Of a stretch of DNA of 64,000 bases, positions 34,032 through 45,465 are shown one piece after another. A program made the translations under genes and the position numbers. The notes below the pieces were generated by a model, which was given only the letters and a program-made list of their open reading frames with translations, had not been told where the DNA came from and did not search any database. This DNA is from Galeruca laticollis (lineage: Eukaryota > Arthropoda > Insecta > Coleoptera > Chrysomelidae): the NCBI GenBank assembly GCA_963921935.1, contig OY998177.1, forward strand, positions 112,274,067 to 112,338,066, written 5' to 3'. The stretch's first letter is position 1, and each line of letters opens with the position of its first letter.

Positions 34032-34235
34032 CCACCAGAATCAATTAATGGTAAATAATCCTTTTCCCAATTTTGTATAAATGTTTGTCTTATAATTTTT
34101 CAGATATTGCGGCAGGACCAAAACAAGAATTGGCCACCACAATCAATTAATGGTAAATAATCCTTTTCCCAATTTTGTATAAATGTTTGTCTTATAATTT
34201 TTCAGATATTGCGGCAGGACCAAAACAAGAATTGG
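34032..34235. repeat. 102-bp tandem duplication
   Basis: Units 34032-34133 and 34134-34235 are nearly identical, starting CCACCAGAATC and CCACCACAATC. One visible mismatch in about 100 bases suggests a young duplication. Each unit contains a T-rich tract ending in TTTTTCAG followed by ATATTGCGGCAGGACC, the same shape as a splice acceptor. Confidence 0.9.
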
Positions 34236-34399
34236 CCTCAAAATTTATTGATATATTTTGCACAATCATGTGTACCAAAATAGATTTACTATTTTCATTC
34301 TTAACTTAGTACATTGTAGCTTAAATTACCAAAATTCAACGAATATATATCACATTTATCTGCAGCCTGCCCAGCACGTTTAGTAGGCTTTATGGATGC

Positions 34400-35000
34400 A
34401 TAATGAAGGATTGAATGGAAGAAGAATATCGAAGTTGTGATGCCGAAGAACTAAATGACTTCAGAGCGGAACGCTCATGTACAGATAACACCTTCACCAT
34501 CAAACGAATAATTGAAAAACAAGAAATAGTATCCAGAGAAACACCGCATTTATTTGTCGATCTAGTCAAAGCATATGATAATGATCCTATCATGAACCTA
34601 TGGAGAGCTATGAGACAAACTTGCATGATTGAAAATTTGATTTCAGCGTTACAAGGCTAGTATGCTACATGACATCAAGGATAAATAGAGGTAATTCGTT
34701 ATCACAGAATTTTGGTTAGATCGGCTAGAATATGAAGATTGAACGTAGAACAAAAGAACACGTGACAGACATTATGAAAATATAAATCACCATAATAAGG
34801 GAAATAGAACAGAAACAAATTATATGGTATGGACCTGTTTGCTGAATGAATGAAAATATACTATCACGACAGATACAGGATTGGTCAGCACATAGACAAA
34901 GAGGATAACCAAAAAATAATTGGTTGCAAGACATCAATAATGCCATAAAAGAAAAGAATCTATCAAAAGACGTCTGCCAAGATAGCAAATTATGGAAGTT
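34400..35000 (+). pseudogene. LINE RT fragments (RT core and C-terminal tail)
   Basis: 34415-34660 encodes EELNDFRAERSCTDNTFTIK and HLFVDLVKAYDNDP, which correspond to the GFRxGRSCTDN and F-x-D-x-x-K-AYD boxes of LINE RTs. 34780-34990 shows the tail: REIEQKQIIWYGPV, QDWSAHRQRG, NNWLQDINNAIKEKNLS. The YADD region between them is deleted. The tail resembles the short W-x-G-H/P-V region common after insect LINE RTs. Confidence 0.7.
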
Positions 35001-35329
35001 AGGTACTTGTTTGATATTAATATACCATAAATTGAAAAAAAAACACATTTTACTTACCATTTCTTATCTCCAATTCATCTGAATCGTTTCTAATCTCTTC
35101 AAAAATCGTATAATGGACAAAATTTCAGCATGAAACTGAATACCTAGGTCTTATCATATATAGAAATTCAAATTGACATTGTCATAATAAATTTATTGTG
35201 AAATACGACAATCCATTCTTTATAAATCTAAGGGCATCAGGAAATGCATACCTGCCAGATATCTCTGAACGCTGCATTTCGCTCAAGTGAACAGTCACCT
35301 CCGTTATAGTGAACTGGCTTAAGAAAGTG

Positions 35330-35720
35330 CTCTGAAAACTCCCATTTATCCGTTAGAAATCATCCAAAAAAGATTCCAGAAGATTATTATGTGTAAACCC
35401 TGTACCTATACTTCAAATCGATTATATAAAGGAAGAAACATATTTGACCTGAAACAGTCATATTTTTTGTGTTCATTCACAAAATACCACACAATTAAAG
35501 ACGTAAGAGACTTACCTGCACATATAAACTAGAAACAAGCTCCACTATATTGCTTCGAGAATGATAGGTCCTTCTGTCAAAGATTTTTTTCATTTCTAGC
35601 TCCGAAAGTATATATTTTTGTTTCAGTTAGTATCAAAAATATAAGTAATGTTATTGTTTTCAAGAAGAAATTGAGAGAGTTTCTCTTGGAACAAATAAAA
35701 AAAGTCCATCATATTACTGT
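35330..35720 (+). pseudogene. CR1-like LINE C-terminal fragment
   Basis: The plus strand reads LEIIQKRFQKIIMCKPC, DYIKEET/NIFDLKQSYFLC and, in another frame, LAPKVYIFVSVSIKNI followed by VFKKKLREFLLEQ. This matches the post-RT domain seen in the LINE at 28.9-29.2 kb (LAPKLYN...FKNKLK). It has stops and two frame changes. It ends close to the PLE terminal segment at 35755. Confidence 0.6.
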
Positions 35721-35754
35721 TTTCAATTGAACTTACTGTTCCTAGATAATTCCA

Positions 35755-35975
35755 CAATATTATGAAACAAATGTTGAAAATTCTGAGAAATTTGACAATT
35801 GTGTGGATATTGAATATCACCGTCAGAATGACAGATGCTACATTTCATTTGATGCCTACTTGATGTTTAATCATTATTTTTAGCTAGACCAGGAAGTGAC
35901 CTACCTCGTGATTGACTCAATATATATTAATAGAAAAAAGAAGGAGATATGATATTACAAATTGTAAAGCTTACA
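35755..35975 (-). repeat. PLE terminal segment, copy 3
   Basis: It matches 17030-17235 along its length, including TAGACCAGGAAGTGACC and GAAAAAAGAAGG. The hammerhead core (35794-35826, minus) is degenerate: CTGACGG and CACAC in place of CTGACGA and GAAAC. It is followed by an oppositely truncated GIY-YIG fragment. Confidence 0.65.
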
Positions 35976-36019
35976 TATTATTAGCCCTATGGGGATATCT
36001 TGGATATCTTTTTCCCAAT

Positions 36020-36330
36020 TAAGATCAGTTTAACTTTGCAATGATATAGAAAACCAGGAAAACTATATCTGCTGATCTTTACAATTATCTCAGTTTGAAA
36101 GTGGAGAACTCCCTAGATTTATCTGTTCATTGACGACTTCATATTGTGGGTTTCTTAAGTGTCTTCTAATTTCAAATTCTTCCAGGACATCCGGTTCTTG
36201 TTTCTTATCACAAATATGTAGTACTTCTAGTCTAGTTCTGTGCTAGGGGTCAATGAATGATATGTGTTATGTTTTGCGTAGTGGGATTTATCTGGTTGTT
36301 TTACTATGTATGCTCGTAAGTGATCACTGT
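36020..36330 (-). pseudogene. PLE GIY-YIG endonuclease C-terminal fragment (left half)
   Basis: The minus strand reads SDHLRAYIVKQPDKSHYAKH, SLTP, LEVLHICDKKQEPDVLEEFE and the tail IRRHLRNPQYEVVNEQINL. It corresponds block by block to the + fragment at 37855-38165. The catalytic GIY motif is not included. This is a different PLE family from the 11-16 kb pair (different tail sequence). Confidence 0.65.
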
Positions 36331-36339
36331 TTTAGATTT

Positions 36340-37790
36340 GAAAACTAGTCTATCAATTTTTTTTGTGTTAATATTGTGAGCCAGCTATACTCAGTCTATG
36401 AGGATGAAACTCTTAACCATAGACAAGGAATTATGGTGGTTGAGGATACGTCTTTTACTTTATAAATTCAAACTTGAGATATAATCTAAATTGTAATATA
36501 ATTAGTAAATAAAATAATAAACACTCAAATTATTATGTTCCAATATCTTTACAAATAATTGAATATCTAATACAACCCTGTATTTTCTAGTTATCTTATA
36601 GGAATATAGAGGGCAACACTAAATAAATCAACTAATGTCGATAAGAGAGATCTCTTTCTCTATAGTTATTTGGTCTTGTGTCATAAATATTAACCTATTT
36701 TCAAATGTATTACTATTTAATTGTAAATAACAATTTCTTAATTGACCAATACAATTATCGTTATGTTTTTAAACACAATTGAAACTATTAAAGAAATTAA
36801 AATATTTGACAGGATTATAATGATGGCACAAATTATAAATCTTTCACATTCGAGAGGTAAAATGTTTTGATATTGTGGTAAGTACTGATTGTTCAATATT
36901 CATTTGCTAATATAAGAGTTTTTTTCTAAATATCCTTTATATTTATACTTTTTCCATCAGTGATGAATAAGAAATTATTATTTTACTTTATCTAACGAAA
37001 TAGTTTCCTTTTTAGGTTATATTACTTTTGTTAGAACAGTTTATATAAGAAAAACTTTACCTCAAAGTTCGTAGTCACTCTTAAACTCAGTACTTCAGAT
37101 GATATTCTTTTCTGCTTCTTTTAATTTTGAATAGGATGGCCAAATAGTTCAAATTTATAATTCTTCCTATAATGTCACTATCAATCTGTCTTCCTGTATA
37201 ATAATGTAGGTGTTCTCAATTTACAATTATTTTTATTACAATCTAATTCGTTAATATCTTAACTTTGATTTTGTTATCATTATCATTCACTATTATACAA
37301 CATTCAAGTTTTCTTTTCTTATTATAAGTTTCAACAATTTACCTTGTTTAATAATTATAAAGTATTTTTCTCAGCTTCAGCTTTTCTTCCATATAACTTA
37401 ACTTCTTTTTATTCTATTTTACTAGATTTCTTTCTTAGGATAATTCTTTTTTACTTCTCTCCTTCAAAAATTCCCATCTCTCATCATGTTTATTTTTCCG
37501 AGCAACCATCCATGACTTGTTATTCCTACTAGATTGATATTTTATTTCATGTAGAGATTAAGTAAGGACTTCGCGCACTACTCTTGAACACTTTAAAATT
37601 CCTTATCTATTAATTTTTTCTTTACAAATTAACATTTACACTAATAATTATTGGATTCATAATAATTATATCAGTAAAATTTATATTCTCTCAACCACCT
37701 TTATAATTTATTTGAGGAGAGTTTTCATTGAATTTATCATTTCAAACCTATCAATTTTATTTTAGTCCAATATATACATAAATTCCCAGA
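36340..37790. repeat. Repeat X, uninterrupted copy
   Basis: About 1.45 kb of non-coding AT-rich DNA, from TAGTCTATCAATTTTT (about 36345) to TATCAATTTTATTTTAGTCC (about 37780). The same sequence recurs at 46175-46550 plus 51897-52776, where it is split by an LTR retrotransposon. Near both ends is a GGTGGTTGAG-like word in inverted orientation (about 36430 and the complement of about 37695). It sits between two inverted PLE fragments. I cannot classify it. Confidence 0.75.
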
Positions 37791-37854
37791 ATGTAATGCT
37801 ATATATTTGGATCAAACCCTTAGAAATTATGAAATCCGATACAGTGAACACTTA

Positions 37855-38165
37855 CGAGCATAAAGATTTAGAGAACCAAATAAATCCCACTACGCAAAAC
37901 ATCTACATGACACCAATCATTCATTGACACCTGACATAGAACTAAAAGTACTACACATTTGTGATAAGCAACAAGAACTGGATTTCCTTGAAGGACTGGA
38001 ATTTAGAAAAAACTTAAGAAACCCATAATATGGGTCGTCAGTGAACAGAAAAATCTAGGGAGTTCCTAACTTTCAAACTGTCTTCTTAAGTGATAATTGT
38101 AAACATCAGCAGATATAGTTTTCCTAGTTTTCTATATCATTGCACAGTTATACTGATCTTAATTA
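37855..38165 (+). pseudogene. PLE GIY-YIG endonuclease C-terminal fragment (right half)
   Basis: The plus strand reads IRYSEHLRA, stop, FREPNKSHYAKHLHDTNHSL, LKVLHICDKQQELDFLEGLE and FRKNLRNP, then a 3' untranslated part mirrored at 36010-36130. With the left fragment it forms a head-to-head inverted pair broken by repeat X, the same arrangement as the PLE pair at 11.4-16.2 kb. Confidence 0.65.
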
Positions 38166-38259
38166 ATAAAAGGTAATTGATTATTTACATTGGTTTTATT
38201 TATTTTGTTCTCATCTTCACTTATCTTCATAAATTCCTTCGGATGGCAATATTTACTTT

Positions 38260-39660
38260 TTATGATATTGTATGATCTGCAGTCTTCTGAAAATTTTGAT
38301 GTCTCGGAATTTGGTGATCTGCACTATTGTGCACCATTACTTGCTCAATCTGCTTTTGTTCATTATCTACTATAATCTGTTCTGTTGACCTCTCTCTTGT
38401 CCTCAAATTACAATTTGTCTGTTGTTCTCTTCCTCCAACAGATCCATTCCGATTTCTGTTTCCATTATAATTTCTCTGTTCCCTTGTTTGATTTCTATTA
38501 GAACTATTGTTGTTGTTGTTATATCTTTGCATATAATAGTTCCTATAATTTTGTTGGCTTCTGTTATAATTGTTGTTTCGGCCTTTGTTGTCGTAGCCTC
38601 TATTTTCTTTCTCTGGCTGTTTGTTATTTCCAGCACTCCAACCATCCCTCCATTTTTCTGTCTCTAGCCTATCCTGTTGACTAGCACTCCAACCATCCCT
38701 ACTTATGTATTGTCCATTACCTCTAAATCCTTTTATATCATCTATCCTTCTTAAATATTCTAACAGCCTGTTTGTATCTCTCACATCATTTACTGCAACA
38801 TAATTTGAACTATCATCACCAAAGTGTTTGGCAATAAACTTCACATAATCTTCTTCACGTATTGGAGGATCTAGGTATTTGATGTTATCTAATTTAATCA
38901 TTGCATAATTTTCCCTTGACTGCTGTCCGTTTTCTCTATACTTTCCAAAATATAAGTTATTTCTCATTTTACTTTGGATCATATCCCCAAAGAAATAATT
39001 TATAAAATGTTGTTTGAATTGATTTATATTCATACATCTGTCCTCGTTTATATTCCACCATAAAGTTGCTGACCCTTTAATTGTCTTATCTACCCATCTA
39101 TTCCAATTTTTTTCTTCTCTCATCTCTTGTAATTTTGCCTTCAATTTCATAATGTATCGCACTGGATGTAACTTTCTATCATTACTGAAATACAATTCAG
39201 TATCTGCTTCATCTCCTATCATGATAAAATGTCGTGACCCCTGAGGTAAATTCTCAATTTTCTTCTCTAAATTTTCAATTGCCGACTTGTTTCTCTCTAT
39301 CCCCTCTTCATGTCTTCCATACTCTTGCCTAATTTCCCGATGGTTATTTTCACAAATTCTTTCCATGTCCTCCAACTCTTGTCTAATTTCCATTTTCTAA
39401 TTCTGGATTTCTTTTTCAACGTCTTCTTTATGTTTATCCATAGATCTTTCAAATTTTTCAACTTGTTCCATTACTGAGTTCCTAGTATCCACCTTTGTTT
39501 GTTTCATTTCTTGCTTCCGCTCTTTTCTCACTCTTCCTATCCATCGTCTCATTTGTATTTTTAATAACTTCCATTATACGTGAAAACATGTCATTTATAT
39601 TTTGATTGCTTTCTGCGTCTCCCTCCATAGTCTTTGTTTGTGGCTTCTTTTTACCATTTC
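38260..39660 (-). pseudogene. LTR-retrotransposon gag (coiled-coil, Asn/Arg-rich)
   Basis: The minus-strand frame 38260-39393 (377 codons) continues upstream after one TAG near 39397 to about 39660. The N-terminus is charged and heptad-like (EQVEKFERSMDKHKEDVEKE, then MEIRQELEDMERICE). The middle has ATLWWNINEDR, FKQHFINYFFGDMIQSKMRN and YRENGQQSRENYAM, the order seen in retrotransposon capsid proteins (W...F...F...Q...E). The C-terminus is a basic Asn/Arg/Gln-rich RNA-binding tail without a zinc knuckle. It lies just downstream (element sense) of a primer binding site. Protease and pol are missing on the left, where PLE DNA begins. Confidence 0.75.
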
Positions 39661-39766
39661 TTGAATACGTTCATTAACAACTTTTGTTTTTCATAGAATT
39701 AATCGTAGGCAATAATAAATAATAATGTTTTTATACCTTAGAAAACTTTCACTCGGAGCTTCTATA

Positions 39767-39782
39767 CCCTGCTCGGGCGCCA
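39767..39782 (-). promoter_or_regulatory. tRNA primer binding site (Lys-like)
   Basis: The minus strand reads TGGCGCCCGAGCAGGG, complementary to the CCA-containing 3' end of a lysine-type tRNA. It lies about 100 bp upstream of the gag region and just after the probable LTR, as expected for first-strand priming. Confidence 0.75.
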
Positions 39783-39795
39783 TTTTTATTACGAT

Positions 39796-41050
39796 TGTTT
39801 TAGTTTGTATCTGTGTTTTATATGTATATCTTGATGCAATTTGAATAAAACAAATACCCGTTATATTTTTTTTTATTTAAATACCTTATTTAATAATACA
39901 CAGACACGATACTTAAGACAAAACAACACATTCAGACTTTCATTCACACAATTTATTTTTTTGATATTTAAATTTATTTTGAAAGTATACCAACTAATAT
40001 GTAAACCAGTATGTTTTCTTTCTAAATTGAATTGTTAATTATAATTGAATTTTTTTTTATTGATTTTAATTATTTTGGACTTGAAATTAAATATTTAGTT
40101 ATTTATTTGTTTATGTATATATAAGATGAATTCTTTCCAGAGGAGTTTAAAAATTTCAAAAATCTTTAGAAAAATAAATCATTATGTTACCAGTTTTCAT
40201 TCTAATGGAATTATCAGCTTCTCTTCCGTGACGTTTTCTACTAATTATGTTTCTTCAATAACCATTCACCAGCAATCTCCCGTTATTCACCAATGTTTCA
40301 GCTCTGACACTTCATTTCAACGTTACTTCTTGTTTCTTGAATATCTTCTGCTGCACTCCTAACTTCCTTTCTTAACAATTTATTTTATTTAAATTCTCCA
40401 ACAATGAAAACTTTTACAATACCCGTCTCTGTTCTTCCAATTTACTTTATATTATTCTGATGCTACTAACTGATGTTTAATGCTTATTATTTGACTTTTG
40501 CTTCTCTCGTTACTTCGTTTCTTTTTAAATTGTATGAATTAACTTTTTCCAAATTGATACTTCTTTTTTTATAATACTTATTCCTTTGGTTTGGTTCACT
40601 TATCTATGTATTCGTCTAATTATTATAATTCACGGTTCTTTTTTATAATTTTCTCTCGAATTCCAAAATTTCTGTCACTCTTCTTCCAAATCTCTCAAAA
40701 AACTCCCTATTTATCCGTTACCCGGTATCGATATTCTTTTCTTATCTCTAAAAAGTTTAATCCGTCTTAGAGTATTTATTTGAACCAATCACATTTCCTT
40801 TCTATTTTAATTTAATGATGTTATTAATTGTTATACCTTCTTTACATATATTATCAACTAAATCTACATTGTAAATTATATTATTCACCAGATACAATTT
40901 TTTTTTGAATTTATAAGAAATATTTTCTTTTAAATGTGAATTGGTATATTTATATTTATCGAATAGCTGTGTAACCACACACATCTAACACCATATTCTT
41001 TCTCTTATTTGATTGAAACCATTGACATTGACAATAATCTTAACCCAACA
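39796..41050 (-). repeat. Probable long 5' LTR of the gag-bearing element
   Basis: The inner edge is placed at TGTTTTAG (39796), 13 bases from the primer binding site. The outer edge is uncertain; AACA at about 41044-41047 would give a TGTT/AACA inverted end. No second LTR is present for comparison. The long LTR, Lys-type primer site and coiled-coil gag together recall Osvaldo-like gypsy elements, which is inference. Confidence 0.45.
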
Positions 41051-41092
41051 TTTTAACTGTCCGCTTGACATTTTGTGTTTACAATAGTATAT

Positions 41093-41217
41093 TATGCAAC
41101 GATCATGTAGTGATGGTTATTAATACACGAGCATTAACCGGGATACGAAACGAGCCAAAGGCGAGTTTCGTATGGTTTATGCGACTGTATTAATAACCAT
41201 TACATGAGAGTTGCATA
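41093..41217. repeat. 125-bp foldback with hairpin-forming interior
   Basis: Ends TATGCAAC and GTTGCATA are perfect inverted copies; inside, GGTTATTAATACA pairs with TGTATTAATAACC, and ATACGAAAC pairs with GTTTCGTAT around a short GAGCCAAAGGCGA loop. The whole sequence folds into one long hairpin. It lies at the 3' side of a Crypton-like recombinase remnant. Confidence 0.85.
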
Positions 41218-41422
41218 CGCTATTTTTTCGACACCCGATAAATAATCAAAAACCATAAATTTTATATTTTTATTGAACACAATAGGTAACAGTAATTATT
41301 TGTATTTCTATAAAAAAAATCTACAAAATTGTAATGAATACCTCGGGTATTGGTATTGCCATAGATACAAGAAAACAATAAACATTTTATTTGTATTTAT
41401 ATTCAACATATAATAATTGTAA

Positions 41423-41990
41423 TTATTTCGATTTCTTAAATATATTAAGATTATTTATTGTGCAGTTCGAAAAGTCAATTCCAGGTCCCACTGATCTGGA
41501 AGTGGAAGGAATATTTACATTTATTTCATTATTGCTAGTCTCAATAGAGTTCAATATTGTATTGGAAATGCTGATTTTATTCTGAACCGGATTTTCAATG
41601 TAGCCTTCTGCCACTGAATTGGATTTCCAGCAACCATGACGTTTTAATGTAGTAATATCACCACCGGCATCTATTAAAACGGTTGCTGATATCCTACGAA
41701 AACAATTCCCTGTATATAAATTCGGATCAGGCAGATTTAAATATGTTGCTATTTTCTTTCCTATAGCACAAATTTTATTAATACCAATGTTTTGAATGGT
41801 GCATTTTCAATTTAAATAATTAACGAAAAAAGATGGAGTGGGGCAAATTTTAGGCCGTAGATTCATATATTTTCTACTAATTTCGTAGTATTCAAGTGCA
41901 CAGCATGTTTGATTGAAAAATTATGGGTTTCTATTGATTTAAAAATCTGTATCGTAATGAAAAATCTGTATCGTAATGGGTATCATTATG
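41423..41990 (-). pseudogene. Crypton-like tyrosine recombinase, C-terminal part
   Basis: The minus strand reads EYYEISRKYMNLRPKICPTP, then a stop near 41816, then IGINKICAIGKKIATYLNLP, DPNLYTGNCFRRISATVLID, AGGDITTLKRHGCWKSNSVAE and EGYIE. This is the catalytic half of a tyrosine recombinase: the FRR box carries an active-site Arg, KRHGCW the His/Trp position, and EGYIE the Tyr nucleophile. Such recombinases drive Crypton transposons, known from insects. The N-terminal half is missing. A Ser/Thr/Asn-rich tail ends at the stop at 41423. Confidence 0.75.
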
Positions 41991-42228
41991 AAACGGATTA
42001 TGGGCATATAAGTGCATTGTTATAACACGTGTGTAGAAAAAGTTTATTATAGATATGAATCGAAATATGGATTGCATTTATCCATTATTAATTTGTTCAC
42101 TGGCAATTACCGAGGTATAGTTCATATTTTTTGCTATGGTATGAATATGTGTAGATAACTTCCACATTGGAATATGGACATTCTTATCGGGTATTTCTAA
42201 TTCTATAACTACTCTATTTGTGTACATG

Positions 42229-42230
<2 letters not shown>

Positions 42231-42311
<81 letters not shown>

Positions 42312-42328
42312 ATATATATATTATATTA
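42231..42328. repeat. (AT)n microsatellite with TTTATAT interruptions
   Basis: About 98 bp of alternating AT with regularly spaced TTTATAT interruptions at about 42261, 42280 and 42298, giving a higher-order period near 18-20 bp. Confidence 0.95.
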
Positions 42329-42339
42329 ATATTTTTTTT

Positions 42340-43818
42340 AATCTGTGTATTTAATAATTATGTTTAATAGGTTTTTTATTATATGCTAATTCGATTTACC
42401 TCGTATATTACTCTGGATCTTGCTTTAGTACTTACCTCAGCTATAGCTCAATAGATGCAATGGACTGTTATACTCATTTGAAAATGACAATTCTTTTTAT
42501 TATTAATTTGTAAACAGACAGGGTTCTGAGTAAGGCCTTTGTTTTTCCGCAGAATATTTTAAGGACAATTTAAATAAGCGTCGAACTCAAATTAGTGAAC
42601 AGTTTGATAATTTTCACATATAAAAAATATAATAAAAGGACATAAAATGGGTGAATTTACATATGATAAATTTGAATCCTGATTTGGCTTGAAAATACCA
42701 GAATATTTGTGACTGTAAAAAGATAACAATTACTTGTTCTTGTAACGCAAATTTAGGTTATGTTATTTTATTTAAAAATCTGAAGAAGTTATGTAATTTC
42801 GAAGCCAATTATGAATGAGTAAATGAAGATGATTTAATAATAGTAATGAACAAAAAATTAACAAACATTTAAGTAATCCTTAAATCTAAATAAACACTTG
42901 ATTACTATCTAATTTACAAAGAAGTAGTGTCTTACCACAGTTCAATAATTTTCTTCATTGTTTCAGCAAAGAATAAATAATGTTTGGGGTTGAAACTGAT
43001 GTAGTCAGGTCAGGACTGCAATATAGTCGATAAGACATATAAACCTTAAAACTCCAACAAGGTTCATTTATTAATCAAAAAGCTGCTACACACAGGATAC
43101 AGGAAACACTGTTGATATTATAATTGTTAACTGCAGGATGTAATACGTAGTTACATATTCGAGAACCAGGAACAAAGTTTTGTGATGTAGTTAATTCAAA
43201 ATATGTTTTGTTGCGAACAAGAAAAATATACACATGGATAATTTACATTTGTAAGGTACGTTTATCTTTAGTTTTAAATTATATTGTTTAGGATTTTGTC
43301 AATAATTCATAAAATCTCTCACCAAATTCAATATGGAGATCTCTACCATTCAGCTCTGAACAACCAACACTTTCTTTTCTTTCAAAATTTATTGATAGTC
43401 CTCCCTCTTAGCAACCAAAATCTGACTTCCTGGATACCAGAGTTTTTTTCTTCTCTGATTGGTTTAAATCTTAAACAGGATCTACTCAAACAATTCATTT
43501 CGATTGCTAAATTGGTGTCATCAATCAATATGGCATATCGTTGGTTGGTTTTTATAAAACTTTGTACATAAGTAAAAATGATGAAAATAACTATGTTACA
43601 ATATAAATAATGAATTTAAATTTTGTTATTATATTCGGAAATCATTGTGCATAACTATAAAAGAATATTCATTCGCAACAATATTAACAAGTCCCTGAAC
43701 TGTCATAGGATATTCTTCTATTTTGACTGATATAATTTCTATTTTGACATACAGGGTGTTATTTTTTATAAACGCATGTTCATGACAAGTGTATGCTTAT
43801 TATGAATAAAAAAAATTT

Positions 43819-43820
<2 letters not shown>
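42340..43820. other. AT-rich region without a recognisable gene
   Basis: The 43284-43571 frame (95 codons) shows no motif I recognise. ACAGGGTGT at about 43752 resembles the terminal word of several insect DNA transposons and might be the left end of the mariner-type element beginning near 43990, but no matching inverted end was found on the right. Confidence 0.4.

Positions 43821-43822
<2 letters not shown>

Positions 43823-43877
<55 letters not shown>
43823..43877. repeat. (AT)n microsatellite
   Basis: About 55 bp of uninterrupted AT dinucleotide repeat. Confidence 0.95.
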
Positions 43878-43879
<2 letters not shown>

Positions 43880-43989
43880 CAATTTAAGAAGAAAAAGCTG
43901 AACAAATAATTTATTGAAAGAAGTAAGATATAGAAAAATGACAGTAAGACAAATGCTTTTACAAAAATAACTAAACATCAGTCAAAGTG

Positions 43990-45090
43990 AACTGTGAATT
44001 TATGATTGATTATATACCAAATGTTCGAAATTACCACCCAAAACGTCAATACAACATTGCAGTCGATCTTCAAAAGATCGACTTATTTTTCTGTACATTT
44101 CTACATCAATACTCTGAAATACTTCTCGCATTCTTTCCTTCATATCGTTCCGTGTAGTTGGCGGTATTTGGTAAACACGGTTTTCTACATAAATCCACAT
44201 GAAAATTTTCAGTTTAGTTTAATCTGGTGATAGAGGTGGCCATGTAATGGGTTCTCATCTTCCTACCCATCTGACAGGGAAATGGGTATTCAGATGATTG
44301 TGAATTAAAGCAGTGTGATGTTCCGGATCTCCATCGTGTAAGATACACATTATTTGCCGAATATTGAGCGGAACATTTTCCAACAATAATGGTAAATGAT
44401 TTTCTAGAAAGTCTAAATAAACTCGACCATTCACTCTTCCATCGACAAAATGTGGTCCAATAACGTGGACTCCAATTATACTACCACCCCAAACATTCAG
44501 AAACCACCTAGTTTGACTTTGAGTTGATGTAAGATAAGGATTATTTGTGGAATAGTAATGGAAATTATGTATATTCGTAGTACCATTCTTATGAAACGTT
44601 GCTTCATCTCCATGAAGGGCAAAATCAAATAAATCGATCTAATTATGTATTTGTTGTTGAGCTCATCGCAAAAAGGAACTCTTCACGAAAGTCATCGTCG
44701 AGTAACTCTGTTACTTAATGCAGTATGGGTGCATCTTGTTTTTATGCAGTATTCCTTGGACGTACGTTACACTGATATCCAGTTTGTGCGAAATTTCACG
44801 AGTACTATCATGAGAATTGTCCGCAACTACCAGCATACAATTGAATTAATTCTCCTCAGTAACTGCAGTTTTTGTCCTTTCATGTTTACCATGAAGTACT
44901 GAACCAGTACGATTGATCCATCAATCTTTCCAACGTTCTTTTTATGGGTTGTCTTCGTGCAGGATATCGCTCTTGGTAAATTCTTATCGATAATAAACAA
45001 TTCCTACTATATTCTCCCAATACCCAAACCATGTCTGTTAACTCTTCAATAGGAAAGTTCATTTCAAATAGTAGTAAATGAGTCTTCACA
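43990..45090 (-). pseudogene. mariner/Tc1-type transposase, degenerate
   Basis: Minus-strand blocks in order: 45089-44886 begins MKTHLLLFEMNFPIEELTDM and has CLLSIRIYQERYPARRQPIK (N-terminal DNA-binding region). The middle, around 44520-44400, has NVWGGSIIGVHVIGP and VNGRVYLDFLENHLPLLLEN. Then LHDGDPEHHTALIHNHLN (second catalytic Asp), WPPLSPD (third catalytic residue position, here Asp), and the tail MWIYVENRVYQIPPTTRNDM through SFEDRLQCCIDVLGGNFEHL. The transposase would cut and paste the element at TA sites. Many stops and frameshifts make it inactive. Terminal repeats were not found with confidence. Confidence 0.8.
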
Positions 45091-45224
45091 AAATTTCAAA
45101 TAGTTTGTTGAATGACATGCTACTAATCAATACTTGTCATTATTCCATAGCAAATTTGTTACAATTAAATTATTTTTAAAAACCTTTTTGTTATTAAATT
45201 GACAATATCTTAGAAATTGACTGT

Positions 45225-45460
45225 CTCGACCCTTACTTCGTGGAATATGCTCATATTAGTGTTTTTAAATGAAACTCAAGGTCTCTAGTTAATTCCACAA
45301 TATAATACAAGTTATTGAAAATTCTAAAATATTTACAATTGTTTCGATGATATTGATTTATCGAAAGAATTGTCAATTTTTTAGAATTTTCAATAACTTT
45401 TATTATATTGTGGAATTAACTAGAGACCTTGAGTTTCATTTAAAAACACTAATATCTTAG
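45225..45460. repeat. PLE terminal segments, copy 4, as an inverted pair
   Basis: Left arm about 45252-45347 and right arm about 45360-45456 are inverted copies of the segment also found at 11437-11550, including GTGTTTTTAAATGAAACTCA and CTAGTTAATTCCACAATATA. They meet at the hammerhead region: TTTCGATGATATTGATTTATCG sits at the centre split between arms. Left of 45252, GACTGTCTCGACCCTTACTT is identical to the gypsy-proximal end of copy 1. Confidence 0.8.
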
Positions 45461-45465
45461 AAATT

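Noticed and set aside
43284..43571. 95-codon open frame as a gene
   Set aside because: No recognisable domain; no second piece of evidence.
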